From assembly GCF_035046485.1 (NCBI RefSeq), contig NC_085137.1, positions 344,400,505-344,464,504 of the forward strand: a stretch of 64,000 nt of DNA, written 5' to 3'. Source of the stretch: Aedes albopictus (Eukaryota; Arthropoda; Insecta; Diptera; Culicidae). Made by a program: the position numbers and the translations under genes. This document shows positions 32,671-44,967 of this stretch, piece after piece. How positions within the stretch are numbered: position 1 is the first letter of the stretch; every line of letters begins with the position of its first letter. The notes beneath the pieces are model-generated. The model was not told the origin of the DNA. It ran no database searches and worked only from the letters and a program-made list of their open reading frames with translations.

Positions 32671-33299
32671 TTTCATAATTTAAATCTCAATTTGTTCATC
32701 GAGCACATGTTCTGTTGTGCACATGGATGGCAAAGCAATTTCTACAGTGCATTTAGATTTATTTTGCTGATTCGTTAGAATATAATAAAAAGGATGAAAA
32801 CTACTTCAATTGGGTTAAATTGATGGACCCCTCGCTTGCCAACAACATGTATTATTTACAAAACTTCACATTTATATGGAAGAAAAGTCATTTTTGGAAG
32901 CCTTCTTGGATTTGGACATCATTTTGATCAATTAATCATTATCATTAAATCGCGAATTGTGCTGTATTTGTAACCACCCATTGCAAATTCGAGCCCATCA
33001 TTAAAGGGTGTACGGAACCAAATTGCACCACGGAAAATAGTGTCTAAGTAATGATTGCATGCATCAAACAAGTTTAACCACTAACAGTATTGTGTAAAGT
33101 TGATACCATAAAAAAATCAGTGGAATCGGTAGAGTATCGGTGATGGTATCTCCATCGCGAGAAAATTTTGGGAATCTTGTACAAAGGATTAAGAAAAATT
33201 ATGTATGTAGGAATATTGTTTGAAAGTTTCATTTGATTTGGTCAAACCTCCAGAAAGTTGTGGTCGTATATGTGGCCATAAATTTCAATACCCAAAACA
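32671..33299. other. No gene recognised
   Basis: AT-rich sequence running up to the TA at the end of the Tc1-like element. Confidence 0.3.
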
Positions 33300-33555
33300 T
33301 ACACTATGTTCCATAACTATAGATCCAAACAATATTTTTGGATACTCGGATATGTAGAATGAATTCGAATTATATTGTTCTCCTGTTTAATTCATTATTT
33401 AGAGTAGACATGAGAAAAATAATAATTTGATATTATATGTGTTCTCTGAATCTGATAAATAATCTTATATAAGTTCCCTTGTTTCATAACAATAGATCCA
33501 AGCGAGAATTCATTAGTTAATTTAAGCTACACAAAACATTCAACATATCAATAAC

Positions 33556-33850
33556 GAGTAGTCTCTCCTTTGTTCTTAAAAAGCTCAAACAGCCTATCCA
33601 GGATACTTTTAATTAACTATCAATGGATTTTATTCCACGTTTATACAACTTAACGGTTTAGATTTGGAAAACATCCGTACGGCTTATTTTATTTACACAC
33701 TGCTTTTATAATCAATCCTACAAATTCTCAATTGGGTTCTGATCAGGTTAAGAAACTGAGCATTCTTTAATCTGAATAAGCTTTTCACGAAACTAAGCAA
33801 TATTTGCTTGAACCGCGTGGGACAAGTGTATTCATGATCTCGATAAAACG
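33556..33850 (-). pseudogene. Tc1-like transposase, C-terminal fragment (second D and E motifs)
   Basis: Read on the minus strand, 'YRDHEYTC' (33828-33842) corresponds to the conserved block around the second Asp. 'PDQNPIENL' (33721-33747) is the hallmark block with the catalytic Glu. A frameshift lies between them. The D-to-E distance is about 35 residues, compatible with the DD34E class. The tail 'LFELFKNKGETTRY' matches the usual Tc1 C-terminus. Stops and shifts make it non-functional. Confidence 0.75.
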
Positions 33851-33934
33851 TTGTCTATTTTGTTTAACACTCCAAATACCGTGATAAAAATCTTTACGCG
33901 GAATACCGTGATCAGAAAAAAGTGGGAACTTTTA

Positions 33935-33944
33935 GTTTGAACAG
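33935..33944. repeat. 10-bp TSD of nested foldback (left)
   Basis: GTTTGAACAG, repeated at 34831-34840. Removing the intervening DNA restores continuity with the right arm of the giant foldback (about 43430-43460). Confidence 0.75.
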
Positions 33945-34830
33945 GGCTAAAATATAAACGACTCATAAAAAAGTGATCATTTTCCATAACAAAATCAGAA
34001 ATTGCCAATAAAAAAGTAGGGGTGGGAGCAATAATAAACTATAAAATTTCCATAAACAAATCAAAAAGTGCATAAATAATTCAAAACTTCCCATAAATAA
34101 TTGATTTTCGAGCAATAAAAAATGTCAGAATTTCCACAAATAAATCAACAATTGCAATAAAAAACTATATTTTTTCCAACAAAAAAGTTTAAATTTTCCA
34201 TAAATAAATCTGATTTTTCCATAAATAATTTAAAAATTCCCAATTGAAAAACATCAAAAAAGCAATTGAAAATTAAGCAATAAATACGAAATAATGAGCA
34301 AAGTAAAAGTACCGGTTGAGCCATGCGGCGAAGCCGCATAGAGGATTGAGGAACTGAGGCGGCAGAAGGACGCCGAAGTTTCCGAAAGCCGATGCACCGT
34401 AACTCCGTCGATTCGGTTCTAGGCAATCCACAGATCCAAGAATTTGCCCGGTATAATGCGAACAGAGATGTTATCCTTTTTTAAAGTCCGACGAGCGTTA
34501 GCGAGTTCGGACAGCAAGCGATTGTCTGTTAATTTGCACAATAGTTTTAGTTTTTCTATCATAGTTCTAAGATGTAGTATGTTCGAAATTTTTTGTTGGA
34601 AAAAATATAGTTTTTTATTGCAATTGTTGATTTATTTGTGGAAATTCTGACATTTTTTATTGCTCGAAAATCAATTATTTATGGGAAGTTTTGATTTATT
34701 TATGTGCTTTTTTAATTGTTTATGGAACTTTTATAGTTTATTATTGCTTCCACCCCTATTTATTTATTGGCAATTTTCGAATTATTTATGGAAAATTTTT
34801 AATTTATTATGGGACGATTAATTGGCTGCC
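33945..34830. mobile_element. 886-bp foldback with 10-bp TSD (MULE-like) nested in the giant foldback arm
   Basis: The arms pair through most of the length: 'ccacaaataaatcaacaatt', 'cgagcaataaaaaatgtcag', 'ttgcaataaaaaactat' and their complements. The termini are ggctaaaatataaacgac and, reversed, ggcagccaattaatcgtc. Direct repeats GTTTGAACAG lie on both sides. A 9-10-bp duplication with long inverted arms suggests Mutator-like. The short frames in the loop (34145-34650) are not recognisable genes. Confidence 0.7.
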
Positions 34831-34840
34831 GTTTGAACAG
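34831..34840. repeat. 10-bp TSD of nested foldback (right)
   Basis: Second copy of GTTTGAACAG, followed by 'ctcgttctcagccgcctg' of the interrupted arm. Confidence 0.75.
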
Positions 34841-35221
34841 CTCGTTCTCAGCCGCCTGTGAACCGATTCTTAATTTTTTTTTCAGGGATCTTCGACCCAA
34901 CTCTTCTACTTTTATTTTCTTCAAAAATAATGTTTCTAGGGATGCTCGTTTTTCCCCCAGAATAGCGTGAGTCAGGAACGTTTTTAAAAAACCACATAAT
35001 TTTCGATTGGCATGCTAAATTTTAGCGGTGATCACGAAAAATGACTAGAAATCGGCATATATTTTGAAAAGGCATAATGTAGAGGTAGTATGAGATTTGC
35101 ATAACTATCTTGAACATCCCTAGGCACAAATGAAAGCAGCTCTCGACCAGAAAATACTCCAGTGCCCTTGATAAGCATCTTAGAGAGTTGGTGTCTTCAA
35201 CAAAGTGTTATATATTGACTG

Positions 35222-36090
35222 GTACTACACTTTAACGTCTTCGGTTTTGATCTAGATCTGCTGTAAGTGATCTAGATCAGTTTTATTTTTCTATATGGCT
35301 CTCTAGAACTCTCGAAATGCATCCTAGATGATTGAAGTCTTCGGCAAAGTTCTCTGGATCGGTTAGTACTACACTTTTACGTCTTCGGTTTTTATCTAGA
35401 TCAGCTGTAATTGATCTAGACAAGTTTTTTTCAATATAACTCACAAGTTTTCTCGATATGAATCCTGGATGGTTGAAGCCTTCGGCAAAGATCTCTGGAA
35501 TGATCAGTACTATACTTTTCCGTCTTCTGTTTTGATCTAGATCTGCTGTAGTTGATCTAGATAAGTTAAGTTTTCCAATATGATTATCGAGAACTTTCAA
35601 TACTCTTCCTAGAGGGTTGCAATCTTCGACAAAGTTCTCTGGGTTGGTTAGTACTACACTTTTATATCTTCAGTTTTGATCTAAATCTGCTGTAATTGAT
35701 CTAGATAAGTTTTTTTTTTCTAAATTACTCTAACTATCTCGTCATGCATCCTAGATGGTTGAAGTCTCCGGTAAAGTTCCCTGGATTTGTTGGTACTACA
35801 CTTTTACGTCTTCGGTTTTGATCTAGATATGTTTTGTTTTTCTATATGACTCTCTCTTATTCTCGGCATGCATCCTAGATGGTGGCAGTCTTTAGCAAAG
35901 TGCTTTGGATTTGTTGGTAGTACCTTCTTACGACTTTGCATTTGACTCGGATCTTTTGTAATTAGATTAGATAAGTTTTATTTTTCTTCAAGGCTCTCTA
36001 GAATTCTCTATATGCGTCCTAGAGAGCTGCTGTAGTGCTCTAGATTGATTGGTACTACACACTTACGTCTAAGGTTTTGGTCTAGATCTC
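35222..36090. repeat. ~142-bp tandem repeat in the left arm (about 7 units)
   Basis: 'gtactacacttttacgtctt' recurs at about 35222, 35366, 35508, 35651, 35793, 35917 and 36052. Spacings are 142-145 bp for the first five and shorter for the last two. Each unit contains the self-complementary GATCTAGATC. Confidence 0.75.
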
Positions 36091-36099
36091 TTTTAACGG

Positions 36100-36660
36100 G
36101 TTACGTACAAAAGGCTGAATTACGAAAGGCTGAATCACAAAAAGCTGAAAATGTCAAAAGACTGAAATAACATAAGGCTGAAATAATAATTCGACTAGTT
36201 TTCAAACGGCGAGCCTAAAGGAAACACTAACATCACTGACAAACAGACATAACACTCTAATTATTCATATCGTACACTGATATAATGATCTTTTTGAAAA
36301 TTTGCTAGTTGGCCGACCACTCAGCCCTGACACTTGTATTCGTTTTGCTTGAGTTTGACATTTGAAGTACACTACCGCTCATTGGTTGATGTTTCATTGG
36401 ATGAACATGCTTCCGTTATTATGTTCGAAATCGGAAAGCGTTAGGACTGTTTTTCCGCGCTTAAGTATGCATTATAATTATTGATCGCCTACATAACTAT
36501 GACAGCATTTCTCCAAAGAATAGCATATATTTAAAAGAAAGAAAAATCTCTGATCACATTGTTGGCAGCTGTAATGGCAACCAATCTCCATAACAGCATG
36601 ACTCGGAAGAATAGCTCATGCTCAAAGAAGGAAAAATCTCCGATTGAAATACCATCAGTC
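36100..36660. repeat. Segment with 'acaaaaggctgaa' motifs and the shared core
   Basis: Clustered motifs such as 'caaaaggctgaattacg' and 'aaaagctgaaa' at 36110-36185 are followed by two copies of the core 'agaatagc...aaagaaggaaaaatctc' (near 36515 and 36600). That core is also found in the elements at 14263-14677 and 45600-46420. No right-hand end is visible. Confidence 0.5.
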
Positions 36661-39600
36661 ATTTCAGAAGGAATTCCTTAAGAATTTCAGAAAATAAACC
36701 TGTACGAATTCCTGGATAAATTATGGGAGGAATACCTAGTGAAATTTCTGAAGAGATTCCATGAGGAAATCCTAGATAAATTTGTGGAGGGTTCCATGGA
36801 GGAAACTCTGGAGAAATTCCTGGAGGAATTCTGGGCTGAATCCGTAGTAAAATTTCATAAGAAATCTTTTTAAAAATTGCTAGAGAAAATCTTAGAGAAA
36901 TTTGTGAAGGAATCCTTGGAGGAGTGCCTGTAGAAACTTCTGAGAAAATTCCTGGCGTAATTCCTGGAGGAATTCTTGGATTAGACCCAGCAGGAGTTCC
37001 TGGAGAATTTTCTTGAACAACTGTTTAGGGTGAATTCTTGGAGCAATCCCTAGGGGAATTCCGGGAGAAATTCTTGAAGAAATATCCAGAGGAATTCTGG
37101 GAGGAATTGCTAGAGAAATTTCTGAAAAAAAAATCTCTTGAGAAATTCCAGGAAGATTTCCTGGAAGAACCCTTGGAGGAATTTCTGGAGGATTTCCTGG
37201 TGGAATCTCTGGAAATATCCCCCGAAAAATTCCTGGAGAAATACCTGAAGTAATTCCTGGAGGAATGTCTGGAGGAATCCCTGAAAATTTCCTCAAAGTA
37301 TTTCTGGAGAATTCCCTGAAAGAATCTCTGAAGAAATCCCAAAAAGGTTTCCAGGAGAAATTAATGGACGAATTGCTGGAGGATGCCATGAGTATTCCAG
37401 AGGAGTTCCGGAAGAAATTCCTGAGGTATTTCCTGGAGGCATTCCTGAAGAAGTTCCTGTGGAAATTCCTAGATAACAACCCGGAGGAATAAATGGAGGA
37501 GTTTCTAGTGGTATTCCTGTGGAAATTTCTGGAGGAATCTCTAGAGGAATTCATGAAAGAATTACTAGAGAATATCTACAGGAATCTCCAGAAGAATTCT
37601 GAGAGATTTCTGTTTCTATTTCTGTTATTTTTCTATTTTTGAAAGAATCCCTGGAGGAATTTCTAACGGAATTGCTGGTGGAGTTCCTTAAGAAATTCTC
37701 GAAGGAATTCCTGAAGGAATCCCTGGGAGTATCCTTGAAGAAATTTGTGAAGAAATCCCTGGAGGAATCTCTGGAGAAATCCTTGGTGGAATACCTGGAG
37801 GAATCCCTGAAAAAATCCTGAAAGAATTCCTGGAGAATATTTTTGAAGAATTTCTGAAAAAAAAAACCCCTAGAGGATTTCCTGGAAAAAATCTTTGGAG
37901 AAACTTCTGGAGGATTTCCTGAAGGAATCTTCAAAGAATTTCCTGAAGAGATTTTTCATGGAGAAATTTCTGGAGGAATCCCTTAAGCAATTCCTGATGG
38001 AATCTCAGGGGAGGAATTGCTGACATAACTTCTGAAAGATGTCCAGGAGCAATTCCTGGATAAATTGCTGGGGGAGTTCCTGATACAATTATTGGGGTTA
38101 TTCCTGGAGAAATTCTTGAATAAAATCCTGGAGTAATACCTGGAGGAATTATTAGGGGTATTTCTTTGGGAATTTCTGGAGGAATCTCTAAGAGAAATTC
38201 TCGGAAGAATTACTGGATGAATTTCTAGAGAAATTCTGGGAGATTTCTGTTTCTATTCTGTTATTTTTCTATTTCTGAAAAATCCCTTGAGAAAATCCTG
38301 GGGGAATTTCTAGCAGAATTTCTAGAGGAATTCTTGGATAAATCCTGGAAGGAATGCCTGAAGGAGTCTCAGGGGGAATCCTAGAAGAAGTTTTTAAAGA
38401 AGTCCCTGGAGGAATCCCTGAAAAATCACTGGTGGCATTTCTCCAGGAATTTCCTGGAAGAATTTCTGAAGAAATCCCTAGAGGATTTCCAGGAAGAATC
38501 CTTAGAGGAACTTCTGCAGGATTTCTTGGAGGAATCTTCGGAAGATTTCCTGAAGGAAACCCTGAAAAATTCCTGAGGGTATTCCTGGAGAATTTCCTGG
38601 AAGAATTTCTGAAAAAATCTCCAGAAGAATTTCTGGAAAAATTCCTGGAGGAATTGTTGACATAATTATTATTATTAGCTTTATTTAGGAGACTTTCAGC
38701 CCGCGGCTGGTTCATCTTCAAGTTGACATAATTTCTGAAGGACACACACCAAAATTTCTGAAATGCTTCCAGCACGAAAAAAAATCAGCAAAATGAATTG
38801 CTGAATTTCAGCAACATTTTTGCTGAATTTCAGTACAACGTTGCTGATCAACTGTCAATATTGCTGGCTGGCTCAGAAAGTTGAAAAATCATTGCTGATA
38901 CTCAGTAAATTCGTATTGCTGAATGTAATCAGCACAAAAAAATCAGCAAAGTTTGCTGAATACCAGCAAACAAAATTTGCAGTGCAGGAGCAATTCCTGG
39001 ATCAATTACTAGAGAAATCGCTGGAGGAATTCCTGAAGATATTCTTGGGGTAATTCCTGAAGAATTTCCTGGAATAGTTATTGGAGATATTCCTGGATAA
39101 AATCCTGGAGGAATGCCTGGAGGAATTGCTGGAGGTTCTCTTTTGGGAATTGCTGGAGGAATCCTTGAAGGAATTCTAGGAGGAATCTCTGAAAGAATTC
39201 CTTCAACAATTTCTGGATGAATTTCGGGGGAATCTCTTGAGGAGCTCTGGGCGAAATTTCTGAAAAGATTGCCTGAGAAATTCCCGCAGGGATTTCAAGA
39301 GAAATCTCTGGAGGAATTCTCGAACGAATTTCTGAAGAAATCCCTGAAAAATCACTAAAAAAGTTCCTGGAGGAGTTTTAGTGCAAGTCCTGGAGAAATG
39401 CCTGTAACAATTCCTGGAGGGAATACTGGAAGATTTCTTGGCGGAATTTCTGGAAAAATTCCAGAAGGTATTCCTAGAAAAAATCCTGGAAGAATTTCTC
39501 AAGGAATCCCTGAAGGATTTCCTTGAGTGAATCCTAGAAGAGGTCCTGAAGAAATTCGTGGATGAATCTCTCAGGGAATTCGTATAGGAATACCAGAAAT

Positions 39601-41190
39601 AATTCCTTAGGAAATCGCAGATGGAGCTCTTGAACAAATTCTGGAGGAATCCTTAGAAGAGTTTCTGAACAAACTCCAGAAGGAAACCCGGAAGAAATTT
39701 CAAGAGGAATTACTAAGGGAATCCCTAAGCGGTTCCTGGAGGAAGTACTAAACCAATTCCTTAAAAAGTTCCTTAAAAAATAGAAAGAGGAGGTGCTGGA
39801 GGAACCCTAAAAAGAGTTCGTGGGAGAATCTTTGGAGGATGTTTAATAAGTTGTTTCAGAAAGAATCACAGAAGGAAGTCTCGAGTTAAGCCCTGAAGAA
39901 ATTCTTGGAGGAATCTCTGGAGAATATCCTAGAAGAATACCCGTAGAGGTTAACCGAGGAATCTCTAGAAGAATTCCTGCAGGAATTTCTGGAGAAATCG
40001 CTCTACGCCATGAATTAATCCTTGGATGAATTTTGAGGGGAATCACTTCAACAATTCCCAGACGATTTCTGAAATAATTCGTAGAGAAATCTCTGAAGAA
40101 ATTCATGGAGTAATCCCAGTAAAAAAATCTGAAGATGGCAGATGAAATCCTTGGAGAAATCCTAAAAGAATTCTAAGAAGAATTCTTGGAACTCCTTGGG
40201 TAATCCCTGTAGCAGTTCCTGAAGAAACCCCAGGAGTAATCCTGGAAGCAATTCCTAGAAGCATTCCTAAGGGAATATCTAAACAGTTCCTGAAGAAAGT
40301 ATTGGATTATTTTTTGGATGAGTTTCTGAAAGAATTCCAAGAAGAACTTTTGAAGGAATTCTAAAAAGTGTTCCTGGGGGAACCCTTTGGAGGATTCTTT
40401 TAAATAATTCTTGGAGTTGTTTTTGAAAGAAACACAGAAGATATTCCCGGGTGAATCCTTGGAGGAATGCTTGAAGGAAAACCTGGAGGAATCCCGGAAG
40501 CAATCCCATGATGAATTCCTTAGGAAATCCCAGGAAAGATTTCTTATCAAATTCTTGATAGAATTTATGTAGAAAATAAATGAAGGCATCCACGTCTGCA
40601 ATGATTTTTGGACGAATTATTGTTGGAATCTTTGGATGAACTCCCAAAAGAATGTTATTATTTATTATTATCTTTATTAAAGAGATTTGCAGCCCTAGGC
40701 TGGCTCATCTTGGCCAAAAGAATGTTTTGCACAATGATTTAAGGAACTCCTGGAAATTCCTGGAGGAATCATCGGAAGAAGCACTGCGACAATCACTGGA
40801 GGAACTTCTAAAGATATTCCAGGAGAAATTCCCGGAGGAATGTCTGGTTAAACCCATTCAGGTATTCTTGAAAATCTCTCTGGAGCAATCCATGCTAGAA
40901 CCACTGAAGGAAGCAATGGAAAATTCCAAAAGGAATTCATCGATGTATCCTTGCAGAAATATCTGTAAAAAAAACTGAAGGAATCGTGCGAGGAATTCTT
41001 GAAGCATTTCTTGGAACAAACCCTGAAAAAAAAAACTATCTGAACCCTGCAAGATGTTCATGGAAGAATTAACGAAATATGAACTCCTGGACATGTACCC
41101 TGAGGAATTTCTGAAAGAATCCTTGGAGAAGTTCCTGAATAAATGCCTAAAGGAATTTCTGGAGATGTTCTTGAAAGAATTTGAAAAGAA
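36661..41190. repeat. Degenerate 12-bp-period satellite (GGAATTCCTGGA)
   Basis: About 4.5 kb of imperfect 'gaggaattcctg' units. Because 12 is a multiple of 3 and the unit is nearly self-complementary, many long frames appear on both strands with Glu/Phe/Leu- or Ser/Arg-rich repeats. They are not genes. Interruptions lie at about 38660-38990 and 40660-40740, each with 'ttatttattattatc'-type or 'cagcaa'-rich sequence. Confidence 0.75.
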
Positions 41191-41497
41191 TCCCAGGTAT
41201 TATTCTCTTAGCATGACGTTTGTTTGAATTGAACACAAGTAAAAACTTTTGTAACACATAACTGCACTCTACAGCAGCATATAATTCTACAAAGTCCTTC
41301 TTTTTCCCAACCGGAAACTTGATATGCTGTTTTTGTATTCTTGAATAATCATCACAAAATTTAACCATTCAAACAAGCTTGTTATTTGGTTAAATTCTGT
41401 GATTAGATTGAAGTAGATCCAAGAGTAGATTTCTTGGAGAAATACTTGGCGAAATTTCCTGAGATTCTCAAGAAAAAAGGTTTGATAATTGTGGATT

Positions 41498-41927
41498 GTG
41501 CTGCACTCCGCAGCAAATGGTACGCAACACAAACTTTGTTCGACCGTAGAGTTCTGCGGAGTCCAAAGTAAGCTCGATTTCCTGCCACAATGCGTTTCTG
41601 AATGTTTTCGTAGGATGAAAATGGGAGCCACATGCTTAACAAGGGAACCAATACCCTATCAACATTATCAGCGAAATCAAGCAGCTGAACGGACTTCGTG
41701 AAAATCGTACCACTCGTGTTTATCCTCGCTATCCTTATTACACCCTCCAAAGCAATGTTAAACAGCAAGCACGAAAGTCCATCACCTTGACGTAATTCTC
41801 TGCGAGATTCGAAATGGCTCGAGAGTGTCCATGATACTCGAACTACGCACATCACTCGATCCATGCCTTGATCAATCGTGGCTGGTTACCTGGGAATCCG
41901 TATTCGTGCATAATCTGCCATAACTGA
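41498..41927 (-). pseudogene. Fragment of the RTE/JAM-type LINE reverse transcriptase
   Basis: On the minus strand it encodes 'DRVMCVVRVSWTLSS', 'LRQGDGLSCLLFNIALEGVI' and 'IFTKSVQLLDFADN'. It then jumps by internal deletion to 'RRIVAGNRAYFGLRRTL'-like sequence. It is closely related to the element at 57256-60198 and keeps four residues (NIAL) that the other copy has lost. A ~45-bp foreign segment (41619-41660) sits at the deletion. Confidence 0.75.
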
Positions 41928-41949
41928 TCTAAGATAAAAACCGAGGATG

Positions 41950-43062
41950 CGGAAATGTTTCGCGAATCGATCTAAAGCACTTTGTCGAAGTCTCCAATGC
42001 TCAAGAATACATCTTCAGAATCACTGAAAGATACTCAGAACGAAAATAATCCGGACCAGATCTAGATCGAAACCGAAGACGTAAAAAAGTAGTACCAACC
42101 CATCCAAAGCACTTTGTCAAAGGCTCCGACCCTTCAGAGTGTTTTTCCAGAGCAATAGAGAGCTATTTTGAAAGATAAAACTGATCTAGAGCAGTTACAG
42201 TAGATCTAGACCAAAACTGTAACGTAAGAATGTAGTACCAACCAATCCCGAGCACTTTATCAAAGACTGCAACCCTCTAGGATGCATTGCATATCGAGAG
42301 TTCTAGAGAGGCATATAGAAAACAAAACTATCCGGAGACGTAAAAGTGAAGTGCCGACCAATCCAGAGAACTTTGCTGAAGACTGCAACCCAGTAGGATG
42401 CATATTGAGAGTCAATGAAACTGATCTAGATCAACTACAGCAGATCTAGATCAAAACCGATGACGTAAAAGTGTAATACCAAACAATCCAGAAAACTTTA
42501 CCGGAGACTTCAACCATGTAGGATGCATAACGAGAATTCTAGAGAGTCATTTTGAAAAAAAAAAAACTTATCTAGATCAATTACAGCAGATCTAGATCTA
42601 AACCAAAGATGTAAAAGCGTAATTCCAACCAACTCAAAGAGCTTTGCCAAAGATTGCAACCCTCTAGGAAGTACATTGAAAGTTCTAGAGAGTCAAATTG
42701 AAAAACTAAACTTATCTAGATCAACTACAGCAGATCTAGACCAAAAAAGAAGACGGAAAAGTGTAGTACTGACGAATCCAGAGATCTTTGCCGAAGACTT
42801 CAACCATCTAGGATGCATATCGAGAATTCCAGTGAGTTATATAGAAAAAAAACTTGTCTAGATCAATAACAGCAGATCTAGATCAAAACCGAAGACGTAA
42901 AAGTGTAGTACTAGCCAATCCAGAGAACTTTGCCTAAGACTTCAACCATCTAGGATGTATTTCGAGAGTTCAAGAGAGTCATATAGAAAAATAAAACTTA
43001 TCTAGATCACTTACAGCAGATCTAGATCAAAACCGAAGACGTTAAAGTGTAGTACCAGTCAA
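41950..43062. repeat. ~142-bp tandem repeat in the right arm
   Basis: Reverse-complement counterparts of the left-arm units ('gaagacgtaaaagtgtagta' near 42893 and similar at ~140-bp steps). The block ends in the unique arm sequence shared with 34841-35215. Confidence 0.7.
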
Positions 43063-43487
43063 TATATAACACTTTGCTGAAGACTCCAACCCTCTATGAT
43101 GCTTATCAAGGGCACTGGAGTATTTTCCGGTCGAGAGCCGCGTTCATTTGTGGCTAGGGATGTTCAAGATAGTTATGCAAATCTCATACTACCTCTACAT
43201 TATGCCTTTTCAAAATATACGCCGATTTCGAGTCATTTTTCGTGGTCACCGCTAAAATTTAGCATGCAAATCGAAAATTATGAGGTTTTTTAAAAACGTT
43301 CCTGACTTACGCTTTTCTGGGGGAAAAACGAGCATCCCTAGAAACATTATTTTTGAAGAAAATAAAAGTAGAAGAGTTGGGTCGAAGATCCCTGAAAAAA
43401 AATTAAGAATCGGTTCACAGGCGGCTGAGAACGAGCTGCTCAAAGTAAAAGTTCCCACTTTTTTCTGATCACGGTATTTGGAGTGTT

Positions 43488-43645
43488 AACGACGTTGCTG
43501 CAAGAAACGATAGTATATATTTTTCAGGTTCAGAAGCTCGGCACATCCCTGAATGCCCGTCCATTCGAGTCAACAGAACCCTCTCCATACCATCATGCCG
43601 CCACCCCCGAGAGATTCCTTGAGAAGTAACTTGGTTATTTTCGTA
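43488..43645 (-). pseudogene. Tc1-like transposase, central fragment
   Basis: On the minus strand 'KESLGGGGMMVWRGF' matches the conserved 'GGGS-MVWG' block of Tc1 transposases, followed by a TGA. It is in the same frame as the N-terminal fragment. It ends where the giant foldback begins at 43490. Confidence 0.65.
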
Positions 43646-43689
43646 AATCTCCCCAGTACTGGGCTAGGACCGACTGTGATGTTAATTTA

Positions 43690-43848
43690 GGGAATATTTC
43701 TTGGCGTTCAGTATTATATCCTCAGTCAAAACAGATAAATTTTCTACTGTCCGACGTTTTGGCAACTATATTTTGCCGAAACTTCGGACAGTAGAAAATT
43801 AATCTGTTTTGACTGAGGGTATAAGACTGAACGCCAAGAAATATTCCC
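43690..43848. mobile_element. TA-flanked hairpin MITE (GGGAATATTTCTTGGCG)
   Basis: A 159-bp near-perfect hairpin with ends gggaatatttcttggcgttc and complement and TA at both sides (43688-43689 and 43849-43850). It is inserted in the remains of the Tc1-like transposase gene. Confidence 0.75.
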
Positions 43849-44585
43849 TAAACTCTCCAGTACGAAAAAAAAACGGTCGATACAAGCTGAACTTCTTTTC
43901 GAACTAAAAGGTCTCCCAAAGTGTCAAATATGTCTTGAGGAGCCAATCAAATAAATAATTAAACAATAACAGTTTATTCGCCGCATGCTGAAGAACCAAC
44001 CTATCTCGATATATCGAGATGAGCAGAATGAACTGTAGGTAATTTGTTGAAGAATTTAGAGATCTAAATGAAGAACCAATTCTTAAACTTTCGTAACTAG
44101 GAAAAACCTTCACCAAATTGATATAATTTCACCTTCTCAGAATAATTTGCACCTTTGAAACCAGGTACAGTATTAACCTGTAAAAATAGTGTATTGACAA
44201 ATCGTGAGAATATCTAGAACAAAATCCATCGGGATCGAATAAAGACAGGGATATAAAGTTATATTTACCTTCAAAGAACTGTAATCAGTTTGTACCTTTT
44301 AAATTCCGTTCTCTATGCCGCCCTATAGAGGGCAGAATTAAATGATACAAAACTGAATACACTCATTCGAAGAGGGTATTTTGCATAGAGGGTTCGAAAA
44401 GTCGGTACAAGATGATATTTACCTGTAGAACATCAAGATGTGGTGTCAACTGTAGTACCAACTTTACTCCAATCTCAACGCATGTTATCGCAATCAAATT
44501 TCGAACACGAATCCTTATGATGGCTCAAAAGTTGTTGAGCTCATTCCTTTTTTTCACTTTGATCGTGTGGACATTCTTTCAGGAC
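43849..44585. other. Decayed middle of the Tc1-like element
   Basis: Lies between the N-terminal and central transposase pieces. I could not place the first catalytic Asp block. Short plus-strand frames here and at 44412-45047 are antisense to transposase remains. Confidence 0.4.
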
Positions 44586-44967
44586 TCTATAAATTGCCAA
44601 ATGCGAGACGTCTAGTGCTACCTAGTTCTTTCTTTAACTGGTTCAAACTTTTTAGCGAGTTGATTGCGATCCTTATTCTGTTTTGTACGATTAGACAGCT
44701 TCCGAATCAAGTACAAGACACTGAAGACAAAGGATGCAAATTCTTAGTGGAATTCAAAGGAACCGTACTTAACCCGATTTTCTTTTTTTTTATTTAGCTT
44801 CCTCGTGTTTTCTTTCTGCCGTATTGAATTGGATCTTGAAGGAAAATTACAACGGCACGATGAAATCTACTTACACGACGAAAAATTTCACGAACTGTTA
44901 AACATCTGTCTTGATGTGTCAAAATCTTTCTTATTTCAACTTCAGATATATACTTTGCACACGGCAT
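44586..44967 (-). pseudogene. Tc1-like transposase, N-terminal fragment
   Basis: An ATG at 44967-44965 opens 57 codons to a TAA at 44796-44794. They include 'ILTHQDRCLTVREIFRRVSR' and 'FLQDPIQYGRKK', the helix-turn-helix and the 'DP..YG+KK' block of Tc1 DNA-binding domains. Further on in the same frame 'NSLKSLNQLKKELGSTRR' (44586-44679) matches the second helix-turn-helix. Stop codons interrupt it. Confidence 0.75.

Larger units (their letters stand above)
33863..43490. mobile_element. Giant (~9.6-kb) foldback inserted in the Tc1-like transposase
   Basis: The left arm (33863-33944 plus 34841 to about 36090) and right arm (about 41935-43490) are reverse complements. The outermost shared sequence is 'taacactccaaataccgtga', followed by 'gtgggaacttt', 'ctcagccgcctgtgaaccg' and then the ~142-bp tandem repeats. 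The left arm is interrupted by another foldback (33945-34830). The loop (36090-41935) holds a core-type repeat, a 12-bp-period satellite and a LINE fragment. No transposase belonging to it is recognisable. Its target duplication is not clear. Confidence 0.7.

Noticed and set aside
34145..34650. Small genes in the loop of the 886-bp foldback
   Set aside because: Frames overlap the inverted arms and have no domain. Low-complexity AT-rich composition.
35222..36090. Regulatory or enhancer array of GATCTAGATC sites
   Set aside because: The sites are part of a tandem repeat mirrored at 41950-43062 as arms of a foldback. No gene is nearby.
36892..41094. Many long frames on both strands with Ser/Arg/Asn-, Ile/Pro- or Glu/Phe/Leu-rich repeats
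   Set aside because: They are generated by a 12-bp, nearly self-complementary satellite whose period is a multiple of three. There is no start context, domain or splice support.
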